Positions 8,848 through 16,424 of a stretch of DNA of 64,000 nt are shown in pieces. Position 1 is the first letter of the stretch, and each line of letters opens with the position of its first letter. A program made the translations under genes and the position numbers. The notes under the pieces are model-generated. The model ran no database searches, was not told the DNA's origin, and worked only from the letters and a program-made list of their open reading frames with translations. Source of the DNA: Streptosporangium roseum DSM 43021 (GTDB taxonomy: Bacteria > Actinomycetota > Actinomycetes > Streptosporangiales > Streptosporangiaceae); contig NC_013595.1 of NCBI RefSeq assembly GCF_000024865.1, forward strand, positions 372,001-436,000. The letters are read 5' to 3'.

Positions 8848-8964
8848 ATGTCCTCTGGCGATCCCAGCAGTACGTGCCGCGCACGCCTTCTGTGCGCACC
8901 CTTCCACCACTCCGCATCAGTGCCCGACTGGCTTCCGCGCGCATTCCCGTTCGAACTGAGGTGA
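8848..8964 (+). CDS. Possible 38-codon leader ORF upstream of the corA-type gene
   Basis: ATG 8848 is preceded eight bases upstream by a perfect GGAGGT, one of the best ribosome binding sites in the window. The predicted peptide starts MSSGDPSSTC and has two Cys and a His-His pair (CAPFHH). Its third-position GC is clearly below that of neighbouring genes, so a conserved protein is unlikely; a translated leader controlling the transporter 48 bases downstream is the more interesting reading. The rest of 8558-9012 has no other gene that I can support. The peptide family is not recognised. Confidence 0.35.
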   Translation: MSSGDPSSTCRARLLCAPFHHSASVPDWLPRAFPFELR

Positions 8965-9012
8965 CATCGCGTCGCGCGTGGACGGTGCCAGATCGGGCGG
9001 GAAAGGCATGCC

Positions 9013-10131
9013 ATGCGTTCCTCGCTCCTTTTTCCCCGCATCAAGCACGCACGCGCCGTCCGCGCACCGCACGCACCCGCCGTCCCGGTCCGTGACCGGG
9101 TGAACGGCGTCTGCGTCCCGCCGAGCGACTCCCTCGTCGAGTACGCCGCCTACATCGGCGGCAAGAAGATCGACGCCCTGGGCATTCCGGACGCCCTGGA
9201 GCTCGTCCGCACGCACAACGCTGCCGAGGAGAAGACCAACGCCTTCGTCTGGGTCGGCCTGCATGAACCCGACGCCCCCGAGGTCGAGTGGCTGGCGGAG
9301 GTCTTCGCCCTGCACCCGCTCGCCGTCGAGGACGCCGTCAAGGCTCATCAGCGCCCCAAGGTCGAGCGCTACGGCGACTCGCTGTTCGTGGTCCTCAAGA
9401 CCGTCGCCTACCTCGACCACGACGTGCTGACCGCCACCAGCGAGATCATCGGCACCGGTGAGATCATGGTGTTCGTCGGGCCCGACTTCGTGGTGACCGT
9501 ACGGCACGGCAAGCACTGCCCGCTGTCGGAGGTCCGCGAGCGCCTGGAGGACAAGCCCAAGCTCCTCAACCGCGGCCCGACCGGCGTGCTGCACGCGATC
9601 GCCGACCACGTCGTGGACAAGTACCTCAACGTGGCCGACCTGATGCAGGCCGAGCTGGAGGACGTCGAGGCCATGGTCTTCGCCGACGTCAGCGCCCGCG
9701 ACATCGGCCGGATCTACAACCTCAAGCGCGAGATGATCGAGATGAAGCGCTCCGTCACCCCGCTCCAGTCGCCCATGTCGACGCTGGCGCAGCGGCGCAT
9801 GATCCCCTCGGAGATGCGCGAATACTTCCGCGACGTCGTCGACCACCTGGCCCGGGTGTGCGAGCAGGTCGAGTCGTCCAACGAGCTGTGCAACTCCATC
9901 CTGCAGGCGGCGCTCGCCCGCTCCAACGCCCTCGCCAACGAGGACATGCGGAAGATCTCCTCGTGGGTCGCCATAATGGCCGTGCCCACGATGATCGCCG
10001 GGATCTACGGCATGAACTTCGATCACATGCCCGAGCTCAAGTCCGTCTTCGGCTATCCGATCGTGATCGGCGTGATGGTGATCGCCTGCTCGCTGCTCTA
10101 CCGGGGCTTCCGCCGCAACGGCTGGATGTGA
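9013..10131 (+). CDS. corA: CorA-type Mg2+/Co2+ channel
   Basis: A 372-residue CorA family protein, a pentameric inner-membrane channel for Mg2+ uptake. The large N-terminal cytosolic funnel includes the conserved LHPLAVEDAVKAHQRPKVE and the stalk-helix region LANEDMRKISSWVAIMAVPT. The selectivity signature is intact as GIYGMNFDHMPEL between two C-terminal membrane helices, and a basic tail (FRRNGWM) follows. The first 35 residues (RIKHARAVRAPHAPA) are basic and not conserved. ATG 9013 has only a weak GGGAAAGG upstream. A second, more divergent paralog is at 42016-42984. Confidence 0.92.
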   Translation: MRSSLLFPRIKHARAVRAPHAPAVPVRDRVNGVCVPPSDSLVEYAAYIGGKKIDALGIPDALELVRTHNAAEEKTNAFVWVGLHEPDAPEVEWLAEVFALHPLAVEDAVKAHQRPKVERYGDSLFVVLKTVAYLDHDVLTATSEIIGTGEIMVFVGPDFVVTVRHGKHCPLSEVRERLEDKPKLLNRGPTGVLHAIADHVVDKYLNVADLMQAELEDVEAMVFADVSARDIGRIYNLKREMIEMKRSVTPLQSPMSTLAQRRMIPSEMREYFRDVVDHLARVCEQVESSNELCNSILQAALARSNALANEDMRKISSWVAIMAVPTMIAGIYGMNFDHMPELKSVFGYPIVIGVMVIACSLLYRGFRRNGWM

Positions 10132-10215
10132 CCTCCCGCGCCCGCGCGGAAGGGGCGAGCCCGACGGTCCAGAAGTCGGCGTCGCGCTCCGACCTCCCGC
10201 GCCCGCGCGGAAGGG
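10130..10215. repeat. 25-bp direct repeat after the corA stop
   Basis: An identical 25-base sequence occurs at 10130-10154 and 10191-10215, beginning gacctcccgcgcccgcgc and ending gaaggg. The first copy starts on the corA stop codon. Each copy contains the palindrome ccgcgcgg. Confidence 0.6.
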
Positions 10216-10316
10216 ACCGGGCCGTGACGGCATGAGCCGCCCGCGCGGCGCACGGGGTGACGGCGTTCCAGGCCCCACGCGACCGCACCGTGCGGACGGC
10301 GGTCCGGGCGCGTTCC

Positions 10317-11243
10317 CTACCTGTCCGCGCGGCGCACGGGGGTGACGGGCGCGGGGACGGGCATGCCCCGGTCGGCCCACAGGGCGCGCATCCGGTCCGG
10401 GTAGTCGGTGACCAGCCCGGCCACCCCGAGGTCGAGCAGCTCGGCGGCCCGGTCGGGCTCGTTGACGGTCCAGGGCACCAGCGGCAGCTCGGCCTTCTCG
10501 GCCCGACGCGCCAGCTCCTGGTCCACCAGCACGTGCTCGGGAGACAGCGTGGTGCCTCCGGCCGCCACGGCGGCGGCCGGGAGGTCGCCGTCGAAGTCCT
10601 CAAGCCGCAGGCCGTTGAGCCAGACGCTGTCCATGGTGGCGCGCTCGATCAGGGCGTACCGCCGGGTCGCGGGGGCCAGCGAGCGGGCGATCTCCAGGAT
10701 CCGCCAGTCGAAGCTGAGGATCGCCGCCCCGCCGAGCCGGTGGTGTCGGTCGAGCTCGGCGACCACCATCTCGGTGAACTCGCGGGGGTCGGCGCTCAGC
10801 TCCGGTCTCGTCGGATCGGACTTGAGCTCCACGTGCAGCCGCACGCCGTCGGCGCCGTAGGCGTCCACCAGCCCCAGCACGGCCCCGAGCGTCGGCATCC
10901 GGGTGTCCGGCACCGGCGCCTGGGTCCGGACGAAACGGTCCTCGGGATGGCGCGGCAGCCGTACGCCGCAGTCGAGGGTGCGCAGCTGCGCCAGCGTGAG
11001 CTCGCCGACGGGCCTGCCCACGTAAGGGAAGAGCGGGTCGCCGTAGAAGGCCGGCCGGGTGTCGGCACTGGTCACCGCCGACACCGTGAGGTCGTGGGTG
11101 AGCACCAGCCGCCGGTCGGCCGTCAGCGCGACATCGAGCTCCAGCGCGTCGACGCCCAGTTCCAGGGCGCAGGCGAACCCGGGCAGCGTGTTCTCCGGAC
11201 GGAGTCCGCGGGCTCCGCGGTGACCATGAATCTCGGCATGCAC
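10317..11243 (-). CDS. Glycerophosphodiester phosphodiesterase
   Basis: A 308-residue GDPD-family protein with a TIM-barrel fold, hydrolysing glycerophosphodiesters to glycerol-3-phosphate and an alcohol. The catalytic N-terminal signature HGHRGARGLRPENT supplies the catalytic His and Arg, followed by the metal ligands in ALELDVALTAD and the second catalytic His in LVLTHDLTV. The barrel continues with LHVELKSDP and SFDWRILE and closes with VNEPDRAAELLDLGVAGLVTDYPD. No signal peptide is visible, so it is probably cytosolic. GTG 11243 is taken as start, with AGGG a few bases upstream. It lies alone between corA and purA. Confidence 0.88.
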   Translation of the reverse strand: MHAEIHGHRGARGLRPENTLPGFACALELGVDALELDVALTADRRLVLTHDLTVSAVTSADTRPAFYGDPLFPYVGRPVGELTLAQLRTLDCGVRLPRHPEDRFVRTQAPVPDTRMPTLGAVLGLVDAYGADGVRLHVELKSDPTRPELSADPREFTEMVVAELDRHHRLGGAAILSFDWRILEIARSLAPATRRYALIERATMDSVWLNGLRLEDFDGDLPAAAVAAGGTTLSPEHVLVDQELARRAEKAELPLVPWTVNEPDRAAELLDLGVAGLVTDYPDRMRALWADRGMPVPAPVTPVRRADR

Positions 11244-11330
11244 AGAGGGGACCCTACCGACCTCGTGCGCCGTTCTCTCGATATGGCTCGCGCCTGGCGG
11301 TCGCCAGGCGCGAACCTTACCGGGAGGAGA

Positions 11331-12614
11331 CTAGACCAACGAGTGGATCTGGATCGTCTCGGTGCGGCCCGGACCGACGCCGACGGCGGAGATCCGGGCG
11401 CCGCTCATCTGCTCCAGGGCCTTGACGTAGGCCTGCGCGTTGGCGGGCAGGTCCTCGAAGGACTTGGCGCCGGTGATGTCCTCCTGCCAGCCGGGGAACT
11501 CCTCGTACACCGGCTTGGCGTGGTGGAAGTCGGTCTGGGTCATCGGGATCTCGTCGTAGCGGACGCCGTCCACCTCGTAGGCGACGCAGACCGGGATCCG
11601 CTCCAGGCCGGACAGCACGTCGAGCTTGGTGAGGAAGAAGTCGGTGACACCGTTGATCCGGCTGGCGTAGCGGGCGATCACCGCGTCGAACCAGCCGCAG
11701 CGGCGGTTACGGCCGGTGGTCACGCCGTACTCGCCGCCGGTGGTGCGCAGCCACTCGCCCATCTCGTCTTCCAGCTCGGTCGGGAACGGGCCGGAGCCGA
11801 CGCGGGTGGTGTAGGCCTTGAGGATGCCGATCACGCGGGTGAGCCGGGTCGGCGGGATGCCGGAGCCGGAGCAGGCGCCGCCGCTCGTCGGGGAGGAGGA
11901 GGTGACGAACGGGTAGGTGCCGTGGTCGATGTCGAGCAGGTTGCCCTGGCCGCCCTCCAGCAGCACCACCTTGTCCTCGTCCAGCGCCTTGTTCAGGATC
12001 AGCGAGGTGTCGGCGATGTGCGGCTTGAGGCGCTCGGCGTAGCCGAGATACTCCTCCAGCACCTTGGTGGCGTCGATCGCCCGGCGGTTGTAGATCTTGG
12101 TGAGGATCTGGTTCTTCTCGCCGAGGGCGACCTCGATCTTCTTCTGCAGGATGCCCGGGTCGAGCAGGTCCTGAACCCGCACGCCCATCCGGTAGATCTT
12201 GTCGCCGTAGGCGGGGCCGATGCCCCGGCCGGTGGTGCCGATCTTCGCCTTGCCGAGGTAGCGCTCGGTGACCTTGTCGAGGGCCTTGTGGTGGGGCATG
12301 ATCAGGTGCGCGTTGGCCGAGATCAGCAGCCGCTCGGAGGAGACGCCGCGGGCCTCCAGCCCGTCGATCTCGCTCAGCAGCACGCCCGGGTCGATGACGA
12401 CACCGTTGCCGATCACCGGGATGACGTTCGGGGAGAGCACTCCCGTGGGCAGCAGATGCAGGGCGTACTTCTGGTCGCCGATGACGACCGTGTGCCCCGC
12501 GTTGTTTCCGCCCTGGTATCTGACGACGTAATCGACCTGGTCGCCGAGCAGGTCGGTCGCCTTACCCTTGCCCTCATCGCCCCACTGGGCGCCCACGAGA
12601 ACGACAGCCGGCAT
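11331..12614 (-). CDS. purA: Adenylosuccinate synthetase
   Basis: A 427-residue GTP-dependent enzyme making adenylosuccinate from IMP and aspartate, the first step from IMP to AMP. The start MPAVVLVGAQWGDEGKGKAT carries the GTP-binding P-loop with the catalytic Asp; GGNNAGHTVV carries the catalytic His, TTGRGIGPAY the IMP-binding loop, and GVTTGRNRRCGWFD and TKLDVL the guanine-recognition region. Length is exactly typical. ATG 12614 has TAGGAG seven bases upstream. A strong hairpin with a T-rich tail ends only 17 bases upstream of the start codon, so the gene must either have a promoter inside that short space or depend on readthrough. Confidence 0.96.
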   Translation of the reverse strand: MPAVVLVGAQWGDEGKGKATDLLGDQVDYVVRYQGGNNAGHTVVIGDQKYALHLLPTGVLSPNVIPVIGNGVVIDPGVLLSEIDGLEARGVSSERLLISANAHLIMPHHKALDKVTERYLGKAKIGTTGRGIGPAYGDKIYRMGVRVQDLLDPGILQKKIEVALGEKNQILTKIYNRRAIDATKVLEEYLGYAERLKPHIADTSLILNKALDEDKVVLLEGGQGNLLDIDHGTYPFVTSSSPTSGGACSGSGIPPTRLTRVIGILKAYTTRVGSGPFPTELEDEMGEWLRTTGGEYGVTTGRNRRCGWFDAVIARYASRINGVTDFFLTKLDVLSGLERIPVCVAYEVDGVRYDEIPMTQTDFHHAKPVYEEFPGWQEDITGAKSFEDLPANAQAYVKALEQMSGARISAVGVGPGRTETIQIHSLV

Positions 12615-12631
12615 CGCTAATCTCCTACCAC

Positions 12632-12667
12632 AAAAACGAAAACCCCTGACGCAATCGCGACAGGGGC
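12632..12667 (-). terminator. Intrinsic terminator (or attenuator) just upstream of purA
   Basis: On the minus strand CCCCTG pairs with CAGGGG (12643-12648 with 12661-12666), extended by an inner CGC/GCG, and is followed by the T-rich tail TTTTCGTTTTTG. It lies downstream of the DUF3151 gene and upstream of purA, so it could end the former or attenuate the latter. Confidence 0.75.
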
Positions 12668-12740
12668 TCTTGCGTGGAGAGAATACCCGACCGAGTCACA
12701 TATGGGGGATCTCCCACCCTCCGGCGGGAGATCCGGGACC

Positions 12741-13163
12741 TCAGCGGCCGGTCAGTTCCTCAGCGGCCTCGGAGCTGGAGTCCTTCAGGAACTGGAAGCA
12801 GCGCTCGGCCTCCTCCTTCTCTCCGATGGCCTGGGCCGCGCGGGCCAGGGCGTGCAGACAGCGCAGGAAACCGCGGTTGGGCTCGTGGTCCCAGGGGATC
12901 GGGCCGTGCCCCTTCCAACCCGCCCGGCGCAGCTGGTCGAGGCCGCGGTGATAGCCGGTACGGGCGAAGGCGTACGACGTCACGGCGTGCCCGCCCGCGA
13001 AATACTCGTCCGCGAGCGCGGCCCAGGCGCCGGGGTAGGCGGGGAAACGCGCGGCGACATCTGATGCTTGGGCGCCGGATTCCAGCGCCTCGCGGGCCTC
13101 GGGCAGGTCCGGCAGCCGGGTGGGCGGCGGCCCGGCGAGAAGGTTCTCGTGCGATTCCGTCAT
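12741..13163 (-). CDS. DUF3151 family protein
   Basis: A 140-residue cytosolic protein matching the actinobacterial DUF3151 family, of unknown function. Recognisable family stretches are FPAYPGAWAALADEYF, YAFARTGYHRGLDQLRR and GHGPIPWDHEPNRGFLRCL, ending in a helical region LARAAQAIGEKEEAERCFQFL that looks TPR-like. ATG 13163 gives the normal family length; an apparent longer frame running upstream overlaps the aldolase gene and is not coding. It lies between the aldolase and purA genes in the same orientation, an arrangement I believe is common in actinobacteria (from memory, not checked). Confidence 0.85.
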   Translation of the reverse strand: MTESHENLLAGPPPTRLPDLPEAREALESGAQASDVAARFPAYPGAWAALADEYFAGGHAVTSYAFARTGYHRGLDQLRRAGWKGHGPIPWDHEPNRGFLRCLHALARAAQAIGEKEEAERCFQFLKDSSSEAAEELTGR

Positions 13164-13252
13164 GTCGCGAGAGTACTTGCTGCCTTTGCCCGGCGGGGGA
13201 GTCGCTTCCCTGTTATTGTCCCGGTCCTTGAAACGGCCGGGGCTCCGGGACC

Positions 13253-14275
<1,023 letters not shown>

Positions 14276-14428
14276 CGGTGTCATCTCCCTCGAGACGGCT
14301 GTGAACAGCTGGCGCGGGACTTTTGGAGACATAGCCCGTTGGCCAGTATTCCGGGTTCCTTCCCGGCCGGATAGCTCCGCCACCACTTCTGCCTGTGTCG
14401 TCTCTCGATCTGGGATCCCGATCGCCGG

Positions 14429-14434
14429 TAGGCT
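14429..14434 (+). promoter_or_regulatory. -10 box TAGGCT of a probable leaderless promoter
   Basis: TAGGCT, eight bases, then ATG 14443 of the DedA gene; no Shine-Dalgarno sequence. Confidence 0.5.
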
Positions 14435-14442
14435 TCACGCCG

Positions 14443-15168
14443 ATGGACCTCCTGCACGATCTCCTTGACCCCAAGTGGTGGCTCGGCCTGCTCGGACCGT
14501 TCGCCACCATCGGTGTCCTCGGGATCATCTTCGCCGAGACCGGCCTGCTGCTCGGCTTCTTCCTGCCGGGCGACTCGCTGCTCGTCGCGGCCGGCGTCTT
14601 CAGCACGCCCGAGGCGGCGGCGGCCATCGAGGGCCTCGAACCGCTCTCGTTCCCGCTGCTGCTGGTCCTGGCCCCGATCTGCGCCATCGCCGGTGCCCAG
14701 CTGGGCCACCACCTCGGCGCCACCTACGGCCGCAGGATGTTCGACCGGCCCGACTCCAAGCTCTTCAAGAAGGAGTACGTCGACAAGGCCGAGCACTACT
14801 TCCAGAAGTTCGGTCCGTCCAAGGCCGTGGTGCTCGCCCGGTTCATCCCGATCGTCCGCACGTTCCTCAACCCGGTCGCGGGCATGCTCGGCATGGACCG
14901 CAAGCGGTTCTTCCTGTGGAACTGCGTGGGCGCCGTCATCTGGACCGACGGCCTGCTGGTCTTCGGCCGCCTGGTCGGTTCGGCGGTGCCCGACATCGAC
15001 AGATACATCCTGCCGGGCGCCCTGGTGATCATCCTTCTCTCGGTCATCCCGATCATCCGGGAGATCATGAAGAACCGTAAGGGCGGCGGGCCCGGTGTTC
15101 CGCTGCCGCAGGGCAAGCACCACCGCACCACGCCGACCGGCCCGCCGAACGGTGACAGCCCGCGGTAA
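14443..15168 (+). CDS. DedA family membrane protein
   Basis: A 241-residue DedA (SNARE-associated/VTT domain) integral membrane protein. Members are linked to lipid carrier recycling and membrane homeostasis. Seen: the family's GLLLGFFLPGDSLLVAAG re-entrant segment, the acidic/basic loop LGHHLGATYGRRMFDRPDS, and the signature FLNPVAGMLGMDRKRF preceded by ARFIPIVRT. C-terminal helices run to residue ~215, then a Pro/Gly/His-rich cytosolic tail. ATG 14443 is chosen because it is spaced correctly from a -10 box; a GTG at 14395 would add a non-conserved extension. Confidence 0.88.
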   Translation: MDLLHDLLDPKWWLGLLGPFATIGVLGIIFAETGLLLGFFLPGDSLLVAAGVFSTPEAAAAIEGLEPLSFPLLLVLAPICAIAGAQLGHHLGATYGRRMFDRPDSKLFKKEYVDKAEHYFQKFGPSKAVVLARFIPIVRTFLNPVAGMLGMDRKRFFLWNCVGAVIWTDGLLVFGRLVGSAVPDIDRYILPGALVIILLSVIPIIREIMKNRKGGGPGVPLPQGKHHRTTPTGPPNGDSPR

Positions 15169-15208
15169 CCGATCCCGCGACCGGTCGTGAGACCTCCTCA
15201 CCACCCGC

Positions 15209-15214
15209 TAATCT
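15209..15214 (+). promoter_or_regulatory. -10 box TAATCT of a probable leaderless promoter
   Basis: TAATCT, seven bases, then GTG 15222. No Shine-Dalgarno sequence. Confidence 0.55.
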
Positions 15215-15221
15215 CCACAGT

Positions 15222-15653
15222 GTGGGACGCCACAGGTCTGACCCGATGGGTATCGCCCGCCTCGCGCTCGCAGGCCTGGCGGTGCTGGTGGCGGTCGCCC
15301 TGATCGTGGTCGGTGCATTCTCGCTGGTCGGCGCGCTCAACCCGGACCCCGGGCCCGCGGCGCCCTCCACCCCGGCCGCCGCGCCCTCCGTCCCCTCCGC
15401 CACCCCCGAGCAGATCCCCACGGTCCGGGTCCAGTGCCTGCAGGAGCACTGCCCCAAGGTCTTCCTCAAGGTCGCCGGGGGCGACGTGCTGCTCGACCGG
15501 GAGATGGCCAGGGACGAGCAGGCCCAGTCCTTCGACGCCAAGGTCGACGTGGTGCTGGCCGACTCCGCCGCCGTCCGCGTCGAGGTGAACGGAGAGGTCC
15601 GCCCCCCGGGCAAGGCCGGGGAACGCCAGGAGTTCACCGCCTCCCGCGACTGA
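15222..15653 (+). CDS. Membrane-anchored protein with RodZ C-terminal-like (DUF4115-like) domain
   Basis: A 143-residue protein with a short basic N-terminus, one membrane segment (ARLALAGLAVLVAVALIVVG), a Pro/Ala-rich linker and a ~75-residue extracytoplasmic beta domain. The domain includes VQCLQEHCPKVFLKV, with two Cys that could form a disulfide, and ends RVEVNGEVRPPGKAGERQEF. That last stretch resembles the end of the RodZ C-terminal DUF4115 domain, which suggests an envelope role, but similarity is only visual. GTG 15222 follows a -10 box with leaderless spacing. It faces pyrE convergently, with 48 bp between the stops. Confidence 0.65.
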   Translation: MGRHRSDPMGIARLALAGLAVLVAVALIVVGAFSLVGALNPDPGPAAPSTPAAAPSVPSATPEQIPTVRVQCLQEHCPKVFLKVAGGDVLLDREMARDEQAQSFDAKVDVVLADSAAVRVEVNGEVRPPGKAGERQEFTASRD

Positions 15654-15701
15654 CCGCCCCGGGAGCCGGGGCCCGTGAGCGGCCTCTCCGCAGCGGCCGT
15701 G

Positions 15702-16238
15702 TCAGGCCAGTCCGAGGTCCTGGAGGCTGTAGGCGGTCCGGTACGGCAGGCCCGCCTCGGCGATCGCGGAGGCGGCGCCCCGGTCCACGATCGTGGCCAC
15801 GGCCACGACCTCGGCGCCCGCCTCGCGCAGCGCCTCCACGGCCGTCAGGGGGGACCCACCGGTCGTGGAGGTGTCCTCCACCGCCAGCACCCGCCGCCCC
15901 GCCACGTCCGGCCCCTCGATCCTGCGCTGCATCCCGTGCGCCTTCTGCGCCTTGCGGACCACGAACGCGTCGAGCGCCCGGCCCCGCGCCGCCGCGGCGT
16001 GCAGCATGGCGGTCGCCACCGGGTCGGCGCCCAGGGTGAGCCCGCCGACCGCGTCGTAGTCGAGGTCCTCGGTGAGGTCGAGCATGACCCGGCCCACCAG
16101 GGGGGCCGCCTGCCCGTCGAGGGTCACCCGGCGCAGGTCCACGTAGAAGTCCGCCTCCTTGCCGGAGGACAGCACCACCCTGCCGTGCACGACGCCCTTG
16201 TCCTTGATCTCGGCCAGGAGACTCTCACGATCGCTCAT
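15702..16238 (-). CDS. pyrE: Orotate phosphoribosyltransferase
   Basis: A 178-residue type I phosphoribosyltransferase converting orotate and PRPP to OMP in pyrimidine synthesis. Visible: KGVVHGRVVLSSGKEADFYVDLR (substrate contacts, split by the catalytic region), LTLGADPVATAML, the mobile-loop Lys pair VVRKAQKAHGMQ and the PRPP-binding motif VLAVEDTSTTGGS. Length is normal. ATG 16238 gives the conserved start MSDRESLL, seven bases downstream of a TAATCT box on the minus strand, and there is no ribosome binding site, so leaderless translation is likely. No other pyr genes are nearby. Confidence 0.95.
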   Translation of the reverse strand: MSDRESLLAEIKDKGVVHGRVVLSSGKEADFYVDLRRVTLDGQAAPLVGRVMLDLTEDLDYDAVGGLTLGADPVATAMLHAAAARGRALDAFVVRKAQKAHGMQRRIEGPDVAGRRVLAVEDTSTTGGSPLTAVEALREAGAEVVAVATIVDRGAASAIAEAGLPYRTAYSLQDLGLA

Positions 16239-16245
16239 GGCAACA

Positions 16246-16251
16246 AGATTA
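16246..16251 (-). promoter_or_regulatory. -10 box TAATCT of a probable leaderless pyrE promoter
   Basis: Minus-strand TAATCT, seven bases, then the pyrE ATG. It is the same hexamer and spacing as at 15209. Confidence 0.6.
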
Positions 16252-16424
16252 GGGCGGTCCGGGGAGCGCCCGGATCGCGCCCCGGCCGGGGGCGGACCGC
16301 GTCCCCGCCGCCGCGGGTCTCCTCCCGCCCCGGCCCGCCGGACGCAAAGACGCGGCCCCGGTTTAGTCATGCCGCGAAGCGCGGAATCATCCGGCAGGCA
16401 ACTCCGGGTGATCGTGAGGTAACA

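Noticed and set aside
8741..8959. 72-codon frame with a hydrophobic stretch upstream of corA
   Set aside because: It has no ribosome binding site and overlaps the better-supported leader frame at 8848.
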